DNA of 30,790 nucleotides from an uncultured Clostridium sp. (GTDB lineage: Bacteria; Bacillota; Clostridia; TANB77; CAG-508): contig CATYUF010000019.1 of assembly GCA_958413095.1 (NCBI GenBank), positions 1-30,790 of the forward strand, written 5' to 3'. The notes under the pieces were generated by a model that had not been told where the DNA came from, did not search any database, and was given only the letters and a program-made list of their open reading frames with translations. A program made the translations under genes and the position numbers. This document shows positions 16,234-23,773 of this stretch, one piece after another. Positions within the stretch are counted from its first letter, which is position 1, and each line of letters starts with the position of its first letter.

Positions 16234-16839
16234 TTAACTTAATCTTTTCTCGTAAATATATCCAATTTCGCTATCTGAATTTCCACACTTATTCTGTTCT
16301 TTATTTTCTATTTGTGTTTCATATATTTTCTTACAACCACAAACTTCATAAAATTTATAGTTACATGATTCATCTGTTAATATTTGAATATTTTTCATAT
16401 TATCTCTTTTTGCACATTCAAATATTTCTAATAACAACTTCTTTCCTAATTTTTTCCCACGATATTCTTTATCTACTATTAAAATACTAATTTCTCCGTC
16501 AAAATAATTTTTTAATTCTTCTGGTACATAATCATAGTTTTTATTATATTCATATAATGCTTTTTTGTTTTCTACAAAAGGACTGATAATTAATATCTTT
16601 TTTAATAAAGTATAAAATTTTTTACTCAATAGTTTTCGCTTTGATTTCCACTTTGCATATCCACATATTCCAATTACTTTATTATTATCTTTTTCAATAA
16701 TAACTTCTTCACTTTCTTCTAATATTTGAAATAAGTATATCCAAGCACATATTTTTCCTTTAGCGTTAGATGATTTCTTGCCTAAATCCCATTCTTTATT
16801 TAGTATATTTACTATTTCATTCATTTCTTTCATTTTCAT
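16234..16839 (-). CDS. GNAT-family N-acetyltransferase
   Basis: 201 residues. The acetyl-CoA-binding motif is clear: ISILIVDKEYRGKKLGKKLLLEIFECAK at about 122-149 (RGKKLG as the RxxGxG-type loop), followed by IQILTDESCNYKFYEVCGCKKIYET, the strand and helix that close the GNAT fold. Upstream, VIIEKDNNKVIGICGYAKW gives the early strands. An insert at about 65-115 is longer than in minimal GNATs. The ATG lies 28 bases after the ABC permease stop; the RBS is weak (AGTAGG). It could read through from the ABC operon. Acceptor unknown. Confidence 0.8.
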   Translation of the reverse strand: MKMKEMNEIVNILNKEWDLGKKSSNAKGKICAWIYLFQILEESEEVIIEKDNNKVIGICGYAKWKSKRKLLSKKFYTLLKKILIISPFVENKKALYEYNKNYDYVPEELKNYFDGEISILIVDKEYRGKKLGKKLLLEIFECAKRDNMKNIQILTDESCNYKFYEVCGCKKIYETQIENKEQNKCGNSDSEIGYIYEKRLS

Positions 16840-16867
16840 ATTTAATATACCTACTTATAAATTTATT

Positions 16868-18448
16868 CTATGCTCTTAACTTAAATGTTTTTGGTGCATA
16901 TTTATATGCTAAAACCAAAGATATTAAACAATATAATATACAAAATCCAATTGTTGCTATTCCAAATGATACTGTTGGCAATTGTATTTGAATCATATAC
17001 CAACATACAAAATAAGTAATTCCTTGAACTACTTTATATGTACTACTTTTCATTTCTGTACTTGCATTATAAGGTTGTAATAGATAATACATAACTAGAT
17101 AATGCACAGAAAAGAATATGCTCATTGCTATTATTGATATAAATAGTATAAAATAATTTAATACATTATCTGTTCCACCAGTTATAAATAATAATACTGG
17201 CAAGGCTATTGCAATTATTAAAGTTGGTAATAGATTTACTACTATCAAAGTTTTTAATCTTTCTTTAAATAGTCCTAATATTACTTTTGGTGTTCTATAT
17301 ATTCTATATGTAAGCATACTATGATCACAATTCATAAACATTGCTTGTGTCATAGTTGTCCCTCTATTTAACATATACATTATAAAAACAAAATAAGGTA
17401 AATAAGTTAATAACATTCCATTTACTCTTCCTGCAAAATCTTTATTCATAAATGCTATTATTGATACTATAATTGCTATCAGCAAAATAACTACTGCTTG
17501 TTTCTTTACTGCTTCTGTTAGTATTTTCTTATGTCTTTTAACAAATATATCATGAAAATATGCAAATCCCTTTTTATTGCTTGTCAAATTGCTATCAAAT
17601 TCAATTTGTTTTGCAACATTATCTTTTATAACATCTGTACTTGTTTGATTTTGTACTGCATAAACATTTTGGTTAGTTAATATTTGTTTATACATTTTTC
17701 TATATTCATTAAATTTATTAATTTTTATAAAGCTAAATATTCCTAACACAAGTGATATTACAAATGTAATTATAAATATTGTTTGATTTATATTAATTGA
17801 AAGTATTGGTAAACCATAAGCAATTCCAAGTAATATTCCTACTGTTGTCCATAATATTTTAGTTGGCATATTTTCATTTTTTGCTATTTTATATTTTTCA
17901 AAATAATATAAATTATATGTACTTACTATCATTTTTACCATTACTACAAATATAGGAAGTAATACACATATATATATTGGTATTCCGATTGAACTTCCAA
18001 AAGCAATTGTAAATGGTAAAAATCCTATTATTACTTTTATTAATTCATAATAATAATTAGATAATGTATATTTTTTTGCATCCATATTTATAATTATCAT
18101 TGCATAATATTTATCTTTAGTTGGATTAAACATAAATGTATTCATTAATCCACCTATTAAAGTTAAAAATAAAAATATGTGTAAAAAAACATCTGCATTG
18201 TTTGTTTTTGAAACTATAGGTATAATTGCTGCAATCATAAGAAAAATATACAAAAGTTTTCCTAAAAATATACTTATTATCTGCCATAATATGCTTATAA
18301 TATTCCCTATAATTTTAAGAGCTTTATTTTGATATAACTTGTTTGGTAATATCTTTTTTATAAGTGGCAATTGTTTTATTGAATAAATAATACTATTTAC
18401 TTTATATGTATTTTTTAATTTAAAGGATGTAATAAATGACTTAATCAT
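16868..18448 (-). CDS. ABC transporter permease subunit
   Basis: 526 residues with 10-12 predicted membrane spans and no nucleotide-binding motifs. A basic N-terminal stretch (MIKSFITSFKLKNTYKVNS) leads into pairs of hydrophobic helices; a soluble loop with charged residues at about 245-305 splits the protein. The gene starts 4 bases after the ATPase stop and its AAAGGAGG site lies in the ATPase end, so the two make one transporter. The layout, and a stretch around YRIYRTPKVILGLFKERLKT, recalls YthQ/SkfF-like permeases of Bacillota, some of which export or give immunity to peptides; this family call is tentative. Confidence 0.7.
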   Translation of the reverse strand: MIKSFITSFKLKNTYKVNSIIYSIKQLPLIKKILPNKLYQNKALKIIGNIISILWQIISIFLGKLLYIFLMIAAIIPIVSKTNNADVFLHIFLFLTLIGGLMNTFMFNPTKDKYYAMIIINMDAKKYTLSNYYYELIKVIIGFLPFTIAFGSSIGIPIYICVLLPIFVVMVKMIVSTYNLYYFEKYKIAKNENMPTKILWTTVGILLGIAYGLPILSININQTIFIITFVISLVLGIFSFIKINKFNEYRKMYKQILTNQNVYAVQNQTSTDVIKDNVAKQIEFDSNLTSNKKGFAYFHDIFVKRHKKILTEAVKKQAVVILLIAIIVSIIAFMNKDFAGRVNGMLLTYLPYFVFIMYMLNRGTTMTQAMFMNCDHSMLTYRIYRTPKVILGLFKERLKTLIVVNLLPTLIIAIALPVLLFITGGTDNVLNYFILFISIIAMSIFFSVHYLVMYYLLQPYNASTEMKSSTYKVVQGITYFVCWYMIQIQLPTVSFGIATIGFCILYCLISLVLAYKYAPKTFKLRA

Positions 18449-18452
18449 ATAG

Positions 18453-19151
18453 TTATTCCTCCTTTAAACTTTCAATAATTTTATTTTTAAATGTTTCGTT
18501 ATCTAAATTATTTTTGTCTATTTTTTCTAATATACCTTTATTAAGAATTACTATTTCATCACATAAATCAAGTGCTAGTTCCATTATGTGAGTTGAAAAT
18601 ATTAAAATGTGATCTTTTTTTATACTTTTTAACATTTGTTTCATTTCTTCTGCAACTACAACATCAAATGATGTTAGTGGTTCATCTAATAATAGAATAT
18701 TAGGTCTTGCTATAATGTTTACCAACATTTGCATTTTATTTTTCATTCCATGTGAATAGTCTTTTAATAGTTTATCTCTATCTTCTTTTTCAATTTTCAT
18801 AAAGTCAAAATATTCATCGATTGTTTTTATTTCTTTTATCTTTTCTTTGTTTATTTCAATAAAAAATTTCAAAAATTCTCTTCCTGTTAAAAATTCTGGA
18901 ATATTTGGAATTGACAAAACATAACCTATATCTTCTGGTTGTATTTTTCTTATTTTACCATTATCTTCAATACAAAATTCTCCATTATCTATTTCTAAAT
19001 CTTCATTTAAACAATTAAATAATGTTGTTTTCCCTGCTCCATTTCTTCCTAGAAGTCCATATATTTTTCCTTTTTCAAATTCAAAATTTATATCTTTTAA
19101 TACTTCTTTTTTTTCAAAATTCTTTTTTAGATTTTTAATTATTAGTTTCAT
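18453..19151 (-). CDS. ABC transporter ATP-binding subunit
   Basis: 232 residues. Walker A GRNGAGKTT lies at 35-43, the Q-loop region near 70-80, signature YSHGM (a variant of LSGGQ) near 131-135, Walker B ILLLDEP near 152-158 with the catalytic Glu, and the switch His in FSTHIM near 186. This is the single-domain ATPase of a two-gene transporter, together with the 526-residue permease directly downstream. RBS GGAG lies 7 bases before the ATG. A TATAAT sequence about 40 bases upstream could be the -10 element, but I found no convincing -35. Substrate unknown. Confidence 0.85.
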   Translation of the reverse strand: MKLIIKNLKKNFEKKEVLKDINFEFEKGKIYGLLGRNGAGKTTLFNCLNEDLEIDNGEFCIEDNGKIRKIQPEDIGYVLSIPNIPEFLTGREFLKFFIEINKEKIKEIKTIDEYFDFMKIEKEDRDKLLKDYSHGMKNKMQMLVNIIARPNILLLDEPLTSFDVVVAEEMKQMLKSIKKDHILIFSTHIMELALDLCDEIVILNKGILEKIDKNNLDNETFKNKIIESLKEE

Positions 19152-19264
19152 ATTTTTACTCCATTTAAAATTATTATTTTTGAAATTATATTATCATAAA
19201 AATCAAAAATTATCAATTTTTTTATAAATTTTAATTGCCTCTTTATTTTTAGTGTATGCTAAAT

Positions 19265-19293
19265 AAAAAGATTAGTCATTAAAACTAATCTTT
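19265..19293 (-). terminator. Intrinsic terminator
   Basis: AAAGATTAGT and ACTAATCTTT form a perfect 10-bp stem with a 7-base loop. On the minus strand it is followed by TTTTT (19265-19269). It ends transcription coming from the XRE regulator at 19469-19978 and separates it from the ABC operon. Confidence 0.75.
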
Positions 19294-19309
19294 ACCCTAT
19301 AATATTCTA

Positions 19310-19423
19310 TTATTCTTTAAATTCTAAATTGTTTTCTTCTTGTATTTCCACTACAGTAGTATTTGATCCTGTATCTACATTTTTATTAAATGTTAAAAAA
19401 CCTATTATAATTAATATTGTAAT
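19310..19423 (-). pseudogene. 5'-truncated fragment of a small membrane-anchored protein
   Basis: An open minus-strand frame without a usable start codon reads as a hydrophobic run (ILIIIGFLTF) followed by a polar tail (VDTGSNTTVVEIQEENN) and a TAA stop at 19310-19312. An in-frame TAA lies just upstream of the hydrophobic part. It looks like the end of a signal-anchor protein whose start was lost. Family not recognised. The rest of the 317-base stretch between 19152 and 19468 holds only this fragment, the terminator at 19265-19293 and the promoter region of the ABC operon. Confidence 0.35.
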
Positions 19424-19468
19424 TTATTTAAAATTAAATGTGCGATTAGAATATTTTAATAGTTAATT

Positions 19469-19978
19469 TTAATCTTTCTTTCTAATCAAGAAAATTGCAA
19501 TAATTAGTCCAATAAGAAGAATTGGTGTTATTCTGATAAATAACCATTCAAAAGAATGAAAAGCAACTCCTAAAACTGCATTTTCTGGGTTACTATAGTC
19601 CCAATTTAAGTATGGACTATTTAGTAAAATTAAAGTTGTGAAAATAATTATTATAATTATACATAATGAAATTAGTAACCAATGAACTATTTTTCTTCTT
19701 TCACTCTTTCTTTGTGATAGTTGTAAGTTTATTATTTCCAATTTTTCAGAAATTGCTTTTATCTCATCAACTTTAGATTCAGAAATATTTTGTCCAAGCA
19801 ATGTACTTACAGGTGTTTCAAGAACTTCTGATATTCTAATTAACATTTCTGCATCTGGAACAGATAAACCTTGCTCCCATTTTGAAATTGTTTGCCTAAC
19901 TACATTCAACTTTATGGCAAGTTCTTCTTGTGAAAGTCCTTTCGATTTTCGTATTACTTTAATGTTTTCTTTTAACAT
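19469..19978 (-). CDS. XRE-family regulator with C-terminal membrane segments
   Basis: Residues 1 to about 60 are an XRE/Cro-type helix-turn-helix (IKVIRKSKGLSQEELA, then VVRQTISKWEQG as recognition helix, then SVPDAEMLIRISEVL). A coiled-coil-prone linker (about 65-95) leads to two hydrophobic segments, about 100-122 and 143-165, ending in RKKD. It should bind DNA while anchored in the membrane. I start at the ATG served by AAAGGAG; the frame extends 21 codons further but those overlap a good promoter (20009-20037). It is the first of three similar regulators within 2.4 kb. The signal sensed is unknown. Confidence 0.85.
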   Translation of the reverse strand: MLKENIKVIRKSKGLSQEELAIKLNVVRQTISKWEQGLSVPDAEMLIRISEVLETPVSTLLGQNISESKVDEIKAISEKLEIINLQLSQRKSERRKIVHWLLISLCIIIIIIFTTLILLNSPYLNWDYSNPENAVLGVAFHSFEWLFIRITPILLIGLIIAIFLIRKKD

Positions 19979-20008
19979 TTTACAACAACTCCTTTCCTTA
20001 TTGAAACC

Positions 20009-20037
20009 ATTATATAAAGAACAGTCCGTTGCTACAA
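20009..20037 (-). promoter_or_regulatory. Promoter of the XRE regulator with an overlapping dyad
   Basis: On the minus strand TTGTAG, 17 bases, TATAAT. A dyad TTGCT-tgt-AGCAA (20029-20041) overlaps the -35 element and is a plausible autoregulatory operator. The -10 lies about 30 bases upstream of the chosen ATG. Confidence 0.65.
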
Positions 20038-20142
20038 GCAATGCTTATTAACATTTTAATTTTATCTCTATAAATAAGTATTTTACATATATTTTTACTT
20101 TAAAAAGTTAGTAATTATGGATCTAATTCTAGCCCTTATTTT

Positions 20143-20541
20143 TTATTGATTATCTTTTTTATTCTTTAACAAATAAATAGATAAACAACTCAATCCTATT
20201 CCTAACATAGTAATAGCACTATTTATATCAATTTGTTTTAATATAAAAGTAACTACAATACAAATGCCCATTGCAAGACTAACTCCAATTAAAGCAATAT
20301 TGACAATATCATCTACCTTACTATTTTCTTGTTTTGTTTGTGCATTTAATAATTCCTCCATAGAAACACCTAAAATTTCTGCTAACTTTGGAATAGAATT
20401 AACATCTGGACAAGATAGATTTCTTTCCCATTTTGACACAGCTTTGTCAGTAACATTCATTTTTTCTGCCAAATCATTTTGTGTCATATTTTTTTCTTTT
20501 CTTAAAAAACTAATCATTTCTCCAAGAGTTTTGTTTGACAT
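20143..20541 (-). CDS. XRE-family regulator with C-terminal membrane segments
   Basis: 132 residues. The HTH covers about 1-60 (MISFLRKEKNMTQNDLAEKMNVTDKAVSKWERN, split here into its helices by eye), followed by IPKLAEILGVSMEELLN. A short linker precedes two hydrophobic segments at about 80-102 and 108-125, ending KNKKDNQ. The cyclic TDKAVSKWER recognition helix is typical of clostridial XRE regulators. RBS AAAGGAGGAGG is excellent. The promoter (20574-20602) and an array of TAGTTTA repeats lie just upstream, likely regulatory targets. Second of three membrane-anchored XRE proteins in the cluster. Confidence 0.85.
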   Translation of the reverse strand: MSNKTLGEMISFLRKEKNMTQNDLAEKMNVTDKAVSKWERNLSCPDVNSIPKLAEILGVSMEELLNAQTKQENSKVDDIVNIALIGVSLAMGICIVVTFILKQIDINSAITMLGIGLSCLSIYLLKNKKDNQ

Positions 20542-20573
20542 ATTTAATACCTCCTCCTTTGATTGTTAATTCT

Positions 20574-20602
20574 ATTTTATTACTGGTATTTCACAAACTC
20601 AA
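20574..20602 (-). promoter_or_regulatory. Promoter of the second XRE regulator
   Basis: On the minus strand TTGAGT, 17 bases, TAAAAT, followed by the AAAGGAGGAGG ribosome site and the ATG at 20541. Repeats at 20611-20659 lie directly upstream of the -35. Confidence 0.6.
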
Positions 20603-20610
20603 CCGACAGT

Positions 20611-20659
20611 TAGTTTACTTTGATAAACCATTAGTTTAGTTGTAGTTTATTTAACTAAA
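20611..20659. repeat. Phased TAGTTTA repeats upstream of an XRE gene
   Basis: TAGTTTA occurs three times at 20611, 20632 and 20643, spaced 21 and 11 bases (about two and one helical turns). A near-inverted copy TAAACCA lies at 20624-20630 and a related TTAACTAAA at 20651-20659. The array sits just upstream of the -35 of the XRE gene and looks like a set of binding sites on one face of the helix. Confidence 0.5.
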
Positions 20660-20667
20660 TTGTGTTA

Positions 20668-21192
20668 CTATTTTATTGTATCTACAATGACATCTATTGC
20701 ATTACTTACAAAACTTATTTTCCTTTGACTAAATATCTCATCATAAGATAATGTAACAATTGCTATTCCAATTTGATTTTCTTTTGTAAAATTAGTATCT
20801 CCCATTAGTGTAGTCCATTCAATTTTGATATTGTCTTTAGTTATATCTTTATCACTATTTATTTCATATTGAAGTTCTTTTGCAAATGGAGTATTTGAAC
20901 TTGATTTTACAATAATATTATTCTCTTTTTTATAAACTCTTATTGTATAAAATACTTTTTCTTCATCATAACTAACATAGTTTTCATTTGGAGATACTGT
21001 TTCTTCATAAATTAAGCTTTCTTCAAGATTGACAGTATCAACAGGAGTAGAACTAATATTTTCAATATTTACCTTATAATTTTCTCTATTTGTAACACTA
21101 TTTTCAATTAATCTATATGCAACAACTATTCCTATAACGATAATAAATAATAAAATTATAACTCCAATAATTATTTTTTTATTCTTGTCCAT
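20668..21192 (-). CDS. Membrane-anchored protein of unknown function
   Basis: About 174 residues. A short basic start (MDKNKK) is followed by one strong hydrophobic segment, about residues 7-26, then a polar domain of about 140 residues with alternating strands (FYTIRVYKKENNIIVKSS, IAIVTLSYDE), so it is probably a single-span protein facing outward. The frame can also begin at a TTG five codons upstream, but that touches the AAAGG ribosome site, so I prefer this ATG. It lies between two membrane-bound XRE regulators, which suggests a role in the same sensing circuit; that is inference. I do not recognise the family. Confidence 0.6.
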   Translation of the reverse strand: MDKNKKIIIGVIILLFIIVIGIVVAYRLIENSVTNRENYKVNIENISSTPVDTVNLEESLIYEETVSPNENYVSYDEEKVFYTIRVYKKENNIIVKSSSNTPFAKELQYEINSDKDITKDNIKIEWTTLMGDTNFTKENQIGIAIVTLSYDEIFSQRKISFVSNAIDVIVDTIK

Positions 21193-21263
21193 ACTCCATA
21201 AATCCAACCTTTCAATTTATAATTTCATAGTAGTAATAACTTACTATCTATTGTTATAATACC

Positions 21264-21305
21264 ATAAAAATAAAAATTACTCTATACTTTTTCGTATAAA
21301 GTAAT
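21264..21305 (-). terminator. Intrinsic terminator
   Basis: ATTACT-C-TATAC pairs with GTATA-A-AGTAAT (one internal mismatch, six-base loop). On the minus strand it is followed by TTTTTATTTTT. It lies just after the small membrane protein gene at 21324-21521. Confidence 0.7.
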
Positions 21306-21323
21306 TAAATTTATAACTATACA

Positions 21324-21521
21324 TTATTTTTCTTTTTTGCTTATCAAAAAATAATAAAGTAGTGAACAAACACCAACACATATAACACAAGCAATAGTTC
21401 TAGCAATCCATATATTTAGTGGTGTCTTTTCTAAAAATTCAAGAATAATATTACCTGCTCTTATTCCCAAAAATAATACAATTAAGTATTTTATAGTTTC
21501 TTCAAATTTTGTTTTTTTCAT
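21324..21521 (-). CDS. Small two-span membrane protein
   Basis: 65 residues with two hydrophobic segments, about 11-28 (IKYLIVLFLGIRAGNIIL) and 38-58 (IARTIACVICVGVCSLLYYFL), and a basic tail SKKEK. The RBS AAGGAGG is 8 bases from the ATG. It starts 15 bases after the XRE gene at 21537-21869 and ends at a terminator, so the two form a small operon. Its likely job is as a membrane partner of that regulator, an inference from context. I do not recognise the family. Confidence 0.65.
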   Translation of the reverse strand: MKKTKFEETIKYLIVLFLGIRAGNIILEFLEKTPLNIWIARTIACVICVGVCSLLYYFLISKKEK

Positions 21522-21536
21522 TCTAATTCCTCCTTT

Positions 21537-21869
21537 TTAAGCAAGTGAGATAAAAGCAAGAATAAATAGTACAACAATAATTGATAAAACCGATATAATT
21601 ATTTTTTGAAATTTATTATTTTTAATTATTTCTGTTTCTACATTGCCAACTTTTTGCTCTAGCAAATTTTGTATATCATTTCCTACTAATAAATCAATAC
21701 TTGTATTTAATGCTTTAGATAAAGCAAGTAATTGATTAGCATCTGGAACTGTTTGATCTAATTCCCAGTTAGAAACAGTCTGTCTTGTTACTCCTACTCT
21801 TTCTCCTAATTTCTCTTGTGAAATTTTTTCTTTTTTTCTTAGTCCAAAAATATTATTTCCTAAACTCAT
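21537..21869 (-). CDS. XRE-family regulator with a C-terminal membrane segment
   Basis: 110 residues. HTH at about 5-60: NIFGLRKKEKISQEKLG, then VTRQTVSNWELDQTVPD (recognition helix) and LLALSKALNTSIDLL. A linker (about 65-85) leads to one hydrophobic segment, about 88-108, at the very C-terminus. It is the third membrane-anchored XRE regulator in the cluster and is followed by a 65-residue two-span protein. RBS GAGAGGAG is about 10 bases before the ATG. Dyads upstream (21925-21950) overlap a TTGACA and may be its operators. Confidence 0.85.
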   Translation of the reverse strand: MSLGNNIFGLRKKEKISQEKLGERVGVTRQTVSNWELDQTVPDANQLLALSKALNTSIDLLVGNDIQNLLEQKVGNVETEIIKNNKFQKIIISVLSIIVVLFILAFISLA

Positions 21870-21924
21870 TGCTTATTATCTCCTCTCAATAATAATTATA
21901 TAAAGTAACTATATATATTTCTAC

Positions 21925-21950
21925 CAAAGGTCTTTTGAACTTTGTCAAAG
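21925..21950 (-). promoter_or_regulatory. Paired dyads overlapping a -35-like element
   Basis: CTTTGTCAAAG (21940-21950) and CAAAGGTCTTTTG (21925-21937) are adjacent dyads sharing CAAAG/CTTTG half-sites. The first contains TTGACA on the minus strand. A matching -10 at normal spacing is not clear, so only the operator-like symmetry is firm. Confidence 0.4.
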
Positions 21951-22009
21951 ATTTTTAACATTTGTATAATTATAACATTTTACATTAAAAATTTCTATAT
22001 TATGATATT

Positions 22010-22041
22010 AAAAAAGGAGTCTATCATTTATTAATAGGCTC
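22010..22041 (-). terminator. Probable intrinsic terminator after traX
   Basis: GAGTCTAT and ATAGGCTC pair around an eight- to ten-base loop with one mismatch on the minus strand, followed there by TTTTTT. It lies 36 bases past the stop of the TraX-family gene. Confidence 0.55.
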
Positions 22042-22076
22042 TTAGTTATATGCTTAATAAATTGTAATTTATCTTT

Positions 22077-22817
22077 CTAAAACAACAATTGTATATTTCC
22101 ATACATTAACATTCTTAATACTCCTATAATTACTAAATGCAAAGGATAATATATGTAGAAAAACCATTTTAACCATTTTGCTTTTCCTTTTTCTCCATTA
22201 TATTTTCTTAATAAAGGATATACCAATATTACAAATAATTGAATAATACCATATATCTTATTTACAAATATAAATGATACTAGCGCATAAATAGATGTCC
22301 AAAACATCATACCTTTCATTTGTTTTTCTAAATTTTCTCTGTTACCATACATACTTAATATTATCATTACTCCAATACAACTCCAATCTGCTGAAAAAGT
22401 AATAACATCTATTAAAATAACTAATAACCATTTTTGCCATTCTTTCAAATTATTTTTTCCATACACTATATAAAGAGCAATTACAGACCAAGCAAGTGTC
22501 CACATTATACTTGTCTGATTAAAGATTTCTCCTGTGCTAAAAGGTATATAATTTATTCCAAATGAAAAACAATATGCAAAATGCGATATTAAAGCAAATG
22601 CAAATAATCTTGTAATATATTTTTTCAAGTTCTTTGTATAAAAAAAGCCTTCACAAATAAAGAAAAACATAATTGGTGCAGTTAATCTACCAATAATATG
22701 CAAAATGTTTGTTATTATATTGTTTGGCATACCTGGATACAATAAATCTGCAATATGGTCTATTGTCATTGCTATTATTGCTATAACCTTTAAATGGTTA
22801 GAATTGAGTTTTTTCAT
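22077..22817 (-). CDS. TraX-family membrane protein
   Basis: 246 residues with about seven hydrophobic spans. The N-terminus (LKVIAIIAMTIDHIADLLYPG) and the following IIGRLTAPIMFFFICEGFFYTKNLKKYITRLF are the hallmark TraX segments, and a late GKAKWLKWFFYIYYPLHLVIIG matches the family end. In F-type plasmids TraX acetylates pilin; chromosomal Bacillota members are widespread acyltransferase-3-like membrane proteins without conjugation genes nearby, as here. I start at the ATG with GGAG 8 bases upstream; the open frame runs 28 codons further but has no RBS there. Ends at a probable terminator. Confidence 0.85.
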   Translation of the reverse strand: MKKLNSNHLKVIAIIAMTIDHIADLLYPGMPNNIITNILHIIGRLTAPIMFFFICEGFFYTKNLKKYITRLFAFALISHFAYCFSFGINYIPFSTGEIFNQTSIMWTLAWSVIALYIVYGKNNLKEWQKWLLVILIDVITFSADWSCIGVMIILSMYGNRENLEKQMKGMMFWTSIYALVSFIFVNKIYGIIQLFVILVYPLLRKYNGEKGKAKWLKWFFYIYYPLHLVIIGVLRMLMYGNIQLLF

Positions 22818-22915
22818 AATATTTTCTCCATTATAATTTACTATTTCCATTATAATAACATAGAATAAAAATTGTAAGTTGTCGCTGAGATTGTATATCA
22901 ATCTATTGCAATCTA

Positions 22916-23689
22916 TTAATTCCTTATTCCATATACTTTATATGCATTTTGAGTAGTATATTTTATAACCTCATCTTCTGATAATCCTTTAATTTCTGCT
23001 ATCTTATTCACAATATAATTCAAGTATAAAGAATTATTTCTTGAATGCTTTTCAAATGGTTCTGGTGGTAAAACGGGGCTATCTGTTTCTATTACAATTC
23101 TATCAATAGGAGTAATTCCAACAGTTTCTTGTATATCCTTATATCTTGTAACAGGTCCACCTATTCCTAAATAGTAACCCATTTCAACAAATTTTTTTGA
23201 CATTTCTGGTGTTCCTGAATAACAATGCATTATTCCTGTCTTTATAACTGGATTTTCTCTCAATATTTTTTCTACATCTTCTTGCGATTCTCTTGAATGT
23301 ATAATAATGGGTAAACTATATTTATTGGCTAATTTAATTTGTTCTATAAAATACTCCTTTTGTAATTCAATTGGATAATCAAAATGGTAATCTAGTCCTG
23401 TTTCTCCGATTGCAACTAATTTAGATGACTTGTTTTCTACTTCATTTTTTATTATTTGTTCAATTGAATTTATTGAAATCTCTTTTTCTACCTCCATAGG
23501 ATGTATTCCTATAGAATAATACATATATGAATACTTTTTTGCATATTCTATAACTTTGTTTACAGATTCAATATTTATTCCTATATTTACAAGACCACAT
23601 AATTTTCTTTCAAATTCTTCAAATAATTCTTTTCTATCTTTATCAAACTCTTTCCAATCATAGTGAGCATGAGTATCAAAATATAACAT
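22916..23689 (-). CDS. tatD: TatD-family metal-dependent hydrolase
   Basis: 257 residues with the TatD metal-ligand set: HAH at 7-9 (DTHAHYD), GETGLDYH at about 96-103, IHSRES near 131, MHCYSG near 154, and ETDSPVLPPEPFEKHSRN near 202-219. These enzymes act as 3'-5' exonucleases or D-aminoacyl hydrolase-like metallo-hydrolases in DNA repair and turnover. Length is normal and no residue is missing. RBS GGGAGG is 7 bases before the ATG and a promoter lies at 23713-23741. Confidence 0.9.
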   Translation of the reverse strand: MLYFDTHAHYDWKEFDKDRKELFEEFERKLCGLVNIGINIESVNKVIEYAKKYSYMYYSIGIHPMEVEKEISINSIEQIIKNEVENKSSKLVAIGETGLDYHFDYPIELQKEYFIEQIKLANKYSLPIIIHSRESQEDVEKILRENPVIKTGIMHCYSGTPEMSKKFVEMGYYLGIGGPVTRYKDIQETVGITPIDRIVIETDSPVLPPEPFEKHSRNNSLYLNYIVNKIAEIKGLSEDEVIKYTTQNAYKVYGIRN

Positions 23690-23712
23690 ATAAAAACCTC
23701 CCTATATTTTGT

Positions 23713-23741
23713 ATTATATTATTAAATTAATAAAAAGGCAA
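23713..23741 (-). promoter_or_regulatory. Promoter of tatD, overlapping a terminator
   Basis: On the minus strand TTGCCT, 17 bases, TATAAT. The -35 hexamer is formed by the last bases of the terminator stem at 23732-23762 and its T-run. Confidence 0.6.
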
Positions 23742-23762
23742 GACATCATTTGACATCTTACC
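23732..23762 (-). terminator. Intrinsic terminator after the ASCH-GNAT pair
   Basis: On the minus strand GGTAAGATGTC pairs with GATGTCTTGCC through an AAAT loop (11-bp stem with three G-U pairs), then TTTTT. It lies 11 bases past the GNAT stop. Confidence 0.7.
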
Positions 23763-23773
23763 TCTATTGCTTA

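Noticed and set aside
767..16839. Integron-type gene cassettes with attC sites between the small enzymes.
   Set aside because: I found no repeated, palindromic intergenic element between the genes; several genes overlap, leaving no room for attC sites. The repeats seen are duplicate gene pieces.
21324..21869. Toxin-antitoxin pair made by the XRE protein and the 65-residue membrane protein.
   Set aside because: The XRE protein itself carries a membrane span, and the small protein shows no toxin motif. Gene order alone is too little evidence.
22077..22817. Conjugation locus, suggested by TraX.
   Set aside because: TraX homologues are common alone in Bacillota chromosomes, and no other transfer gene, relaxase or type IV secretion component lies here.
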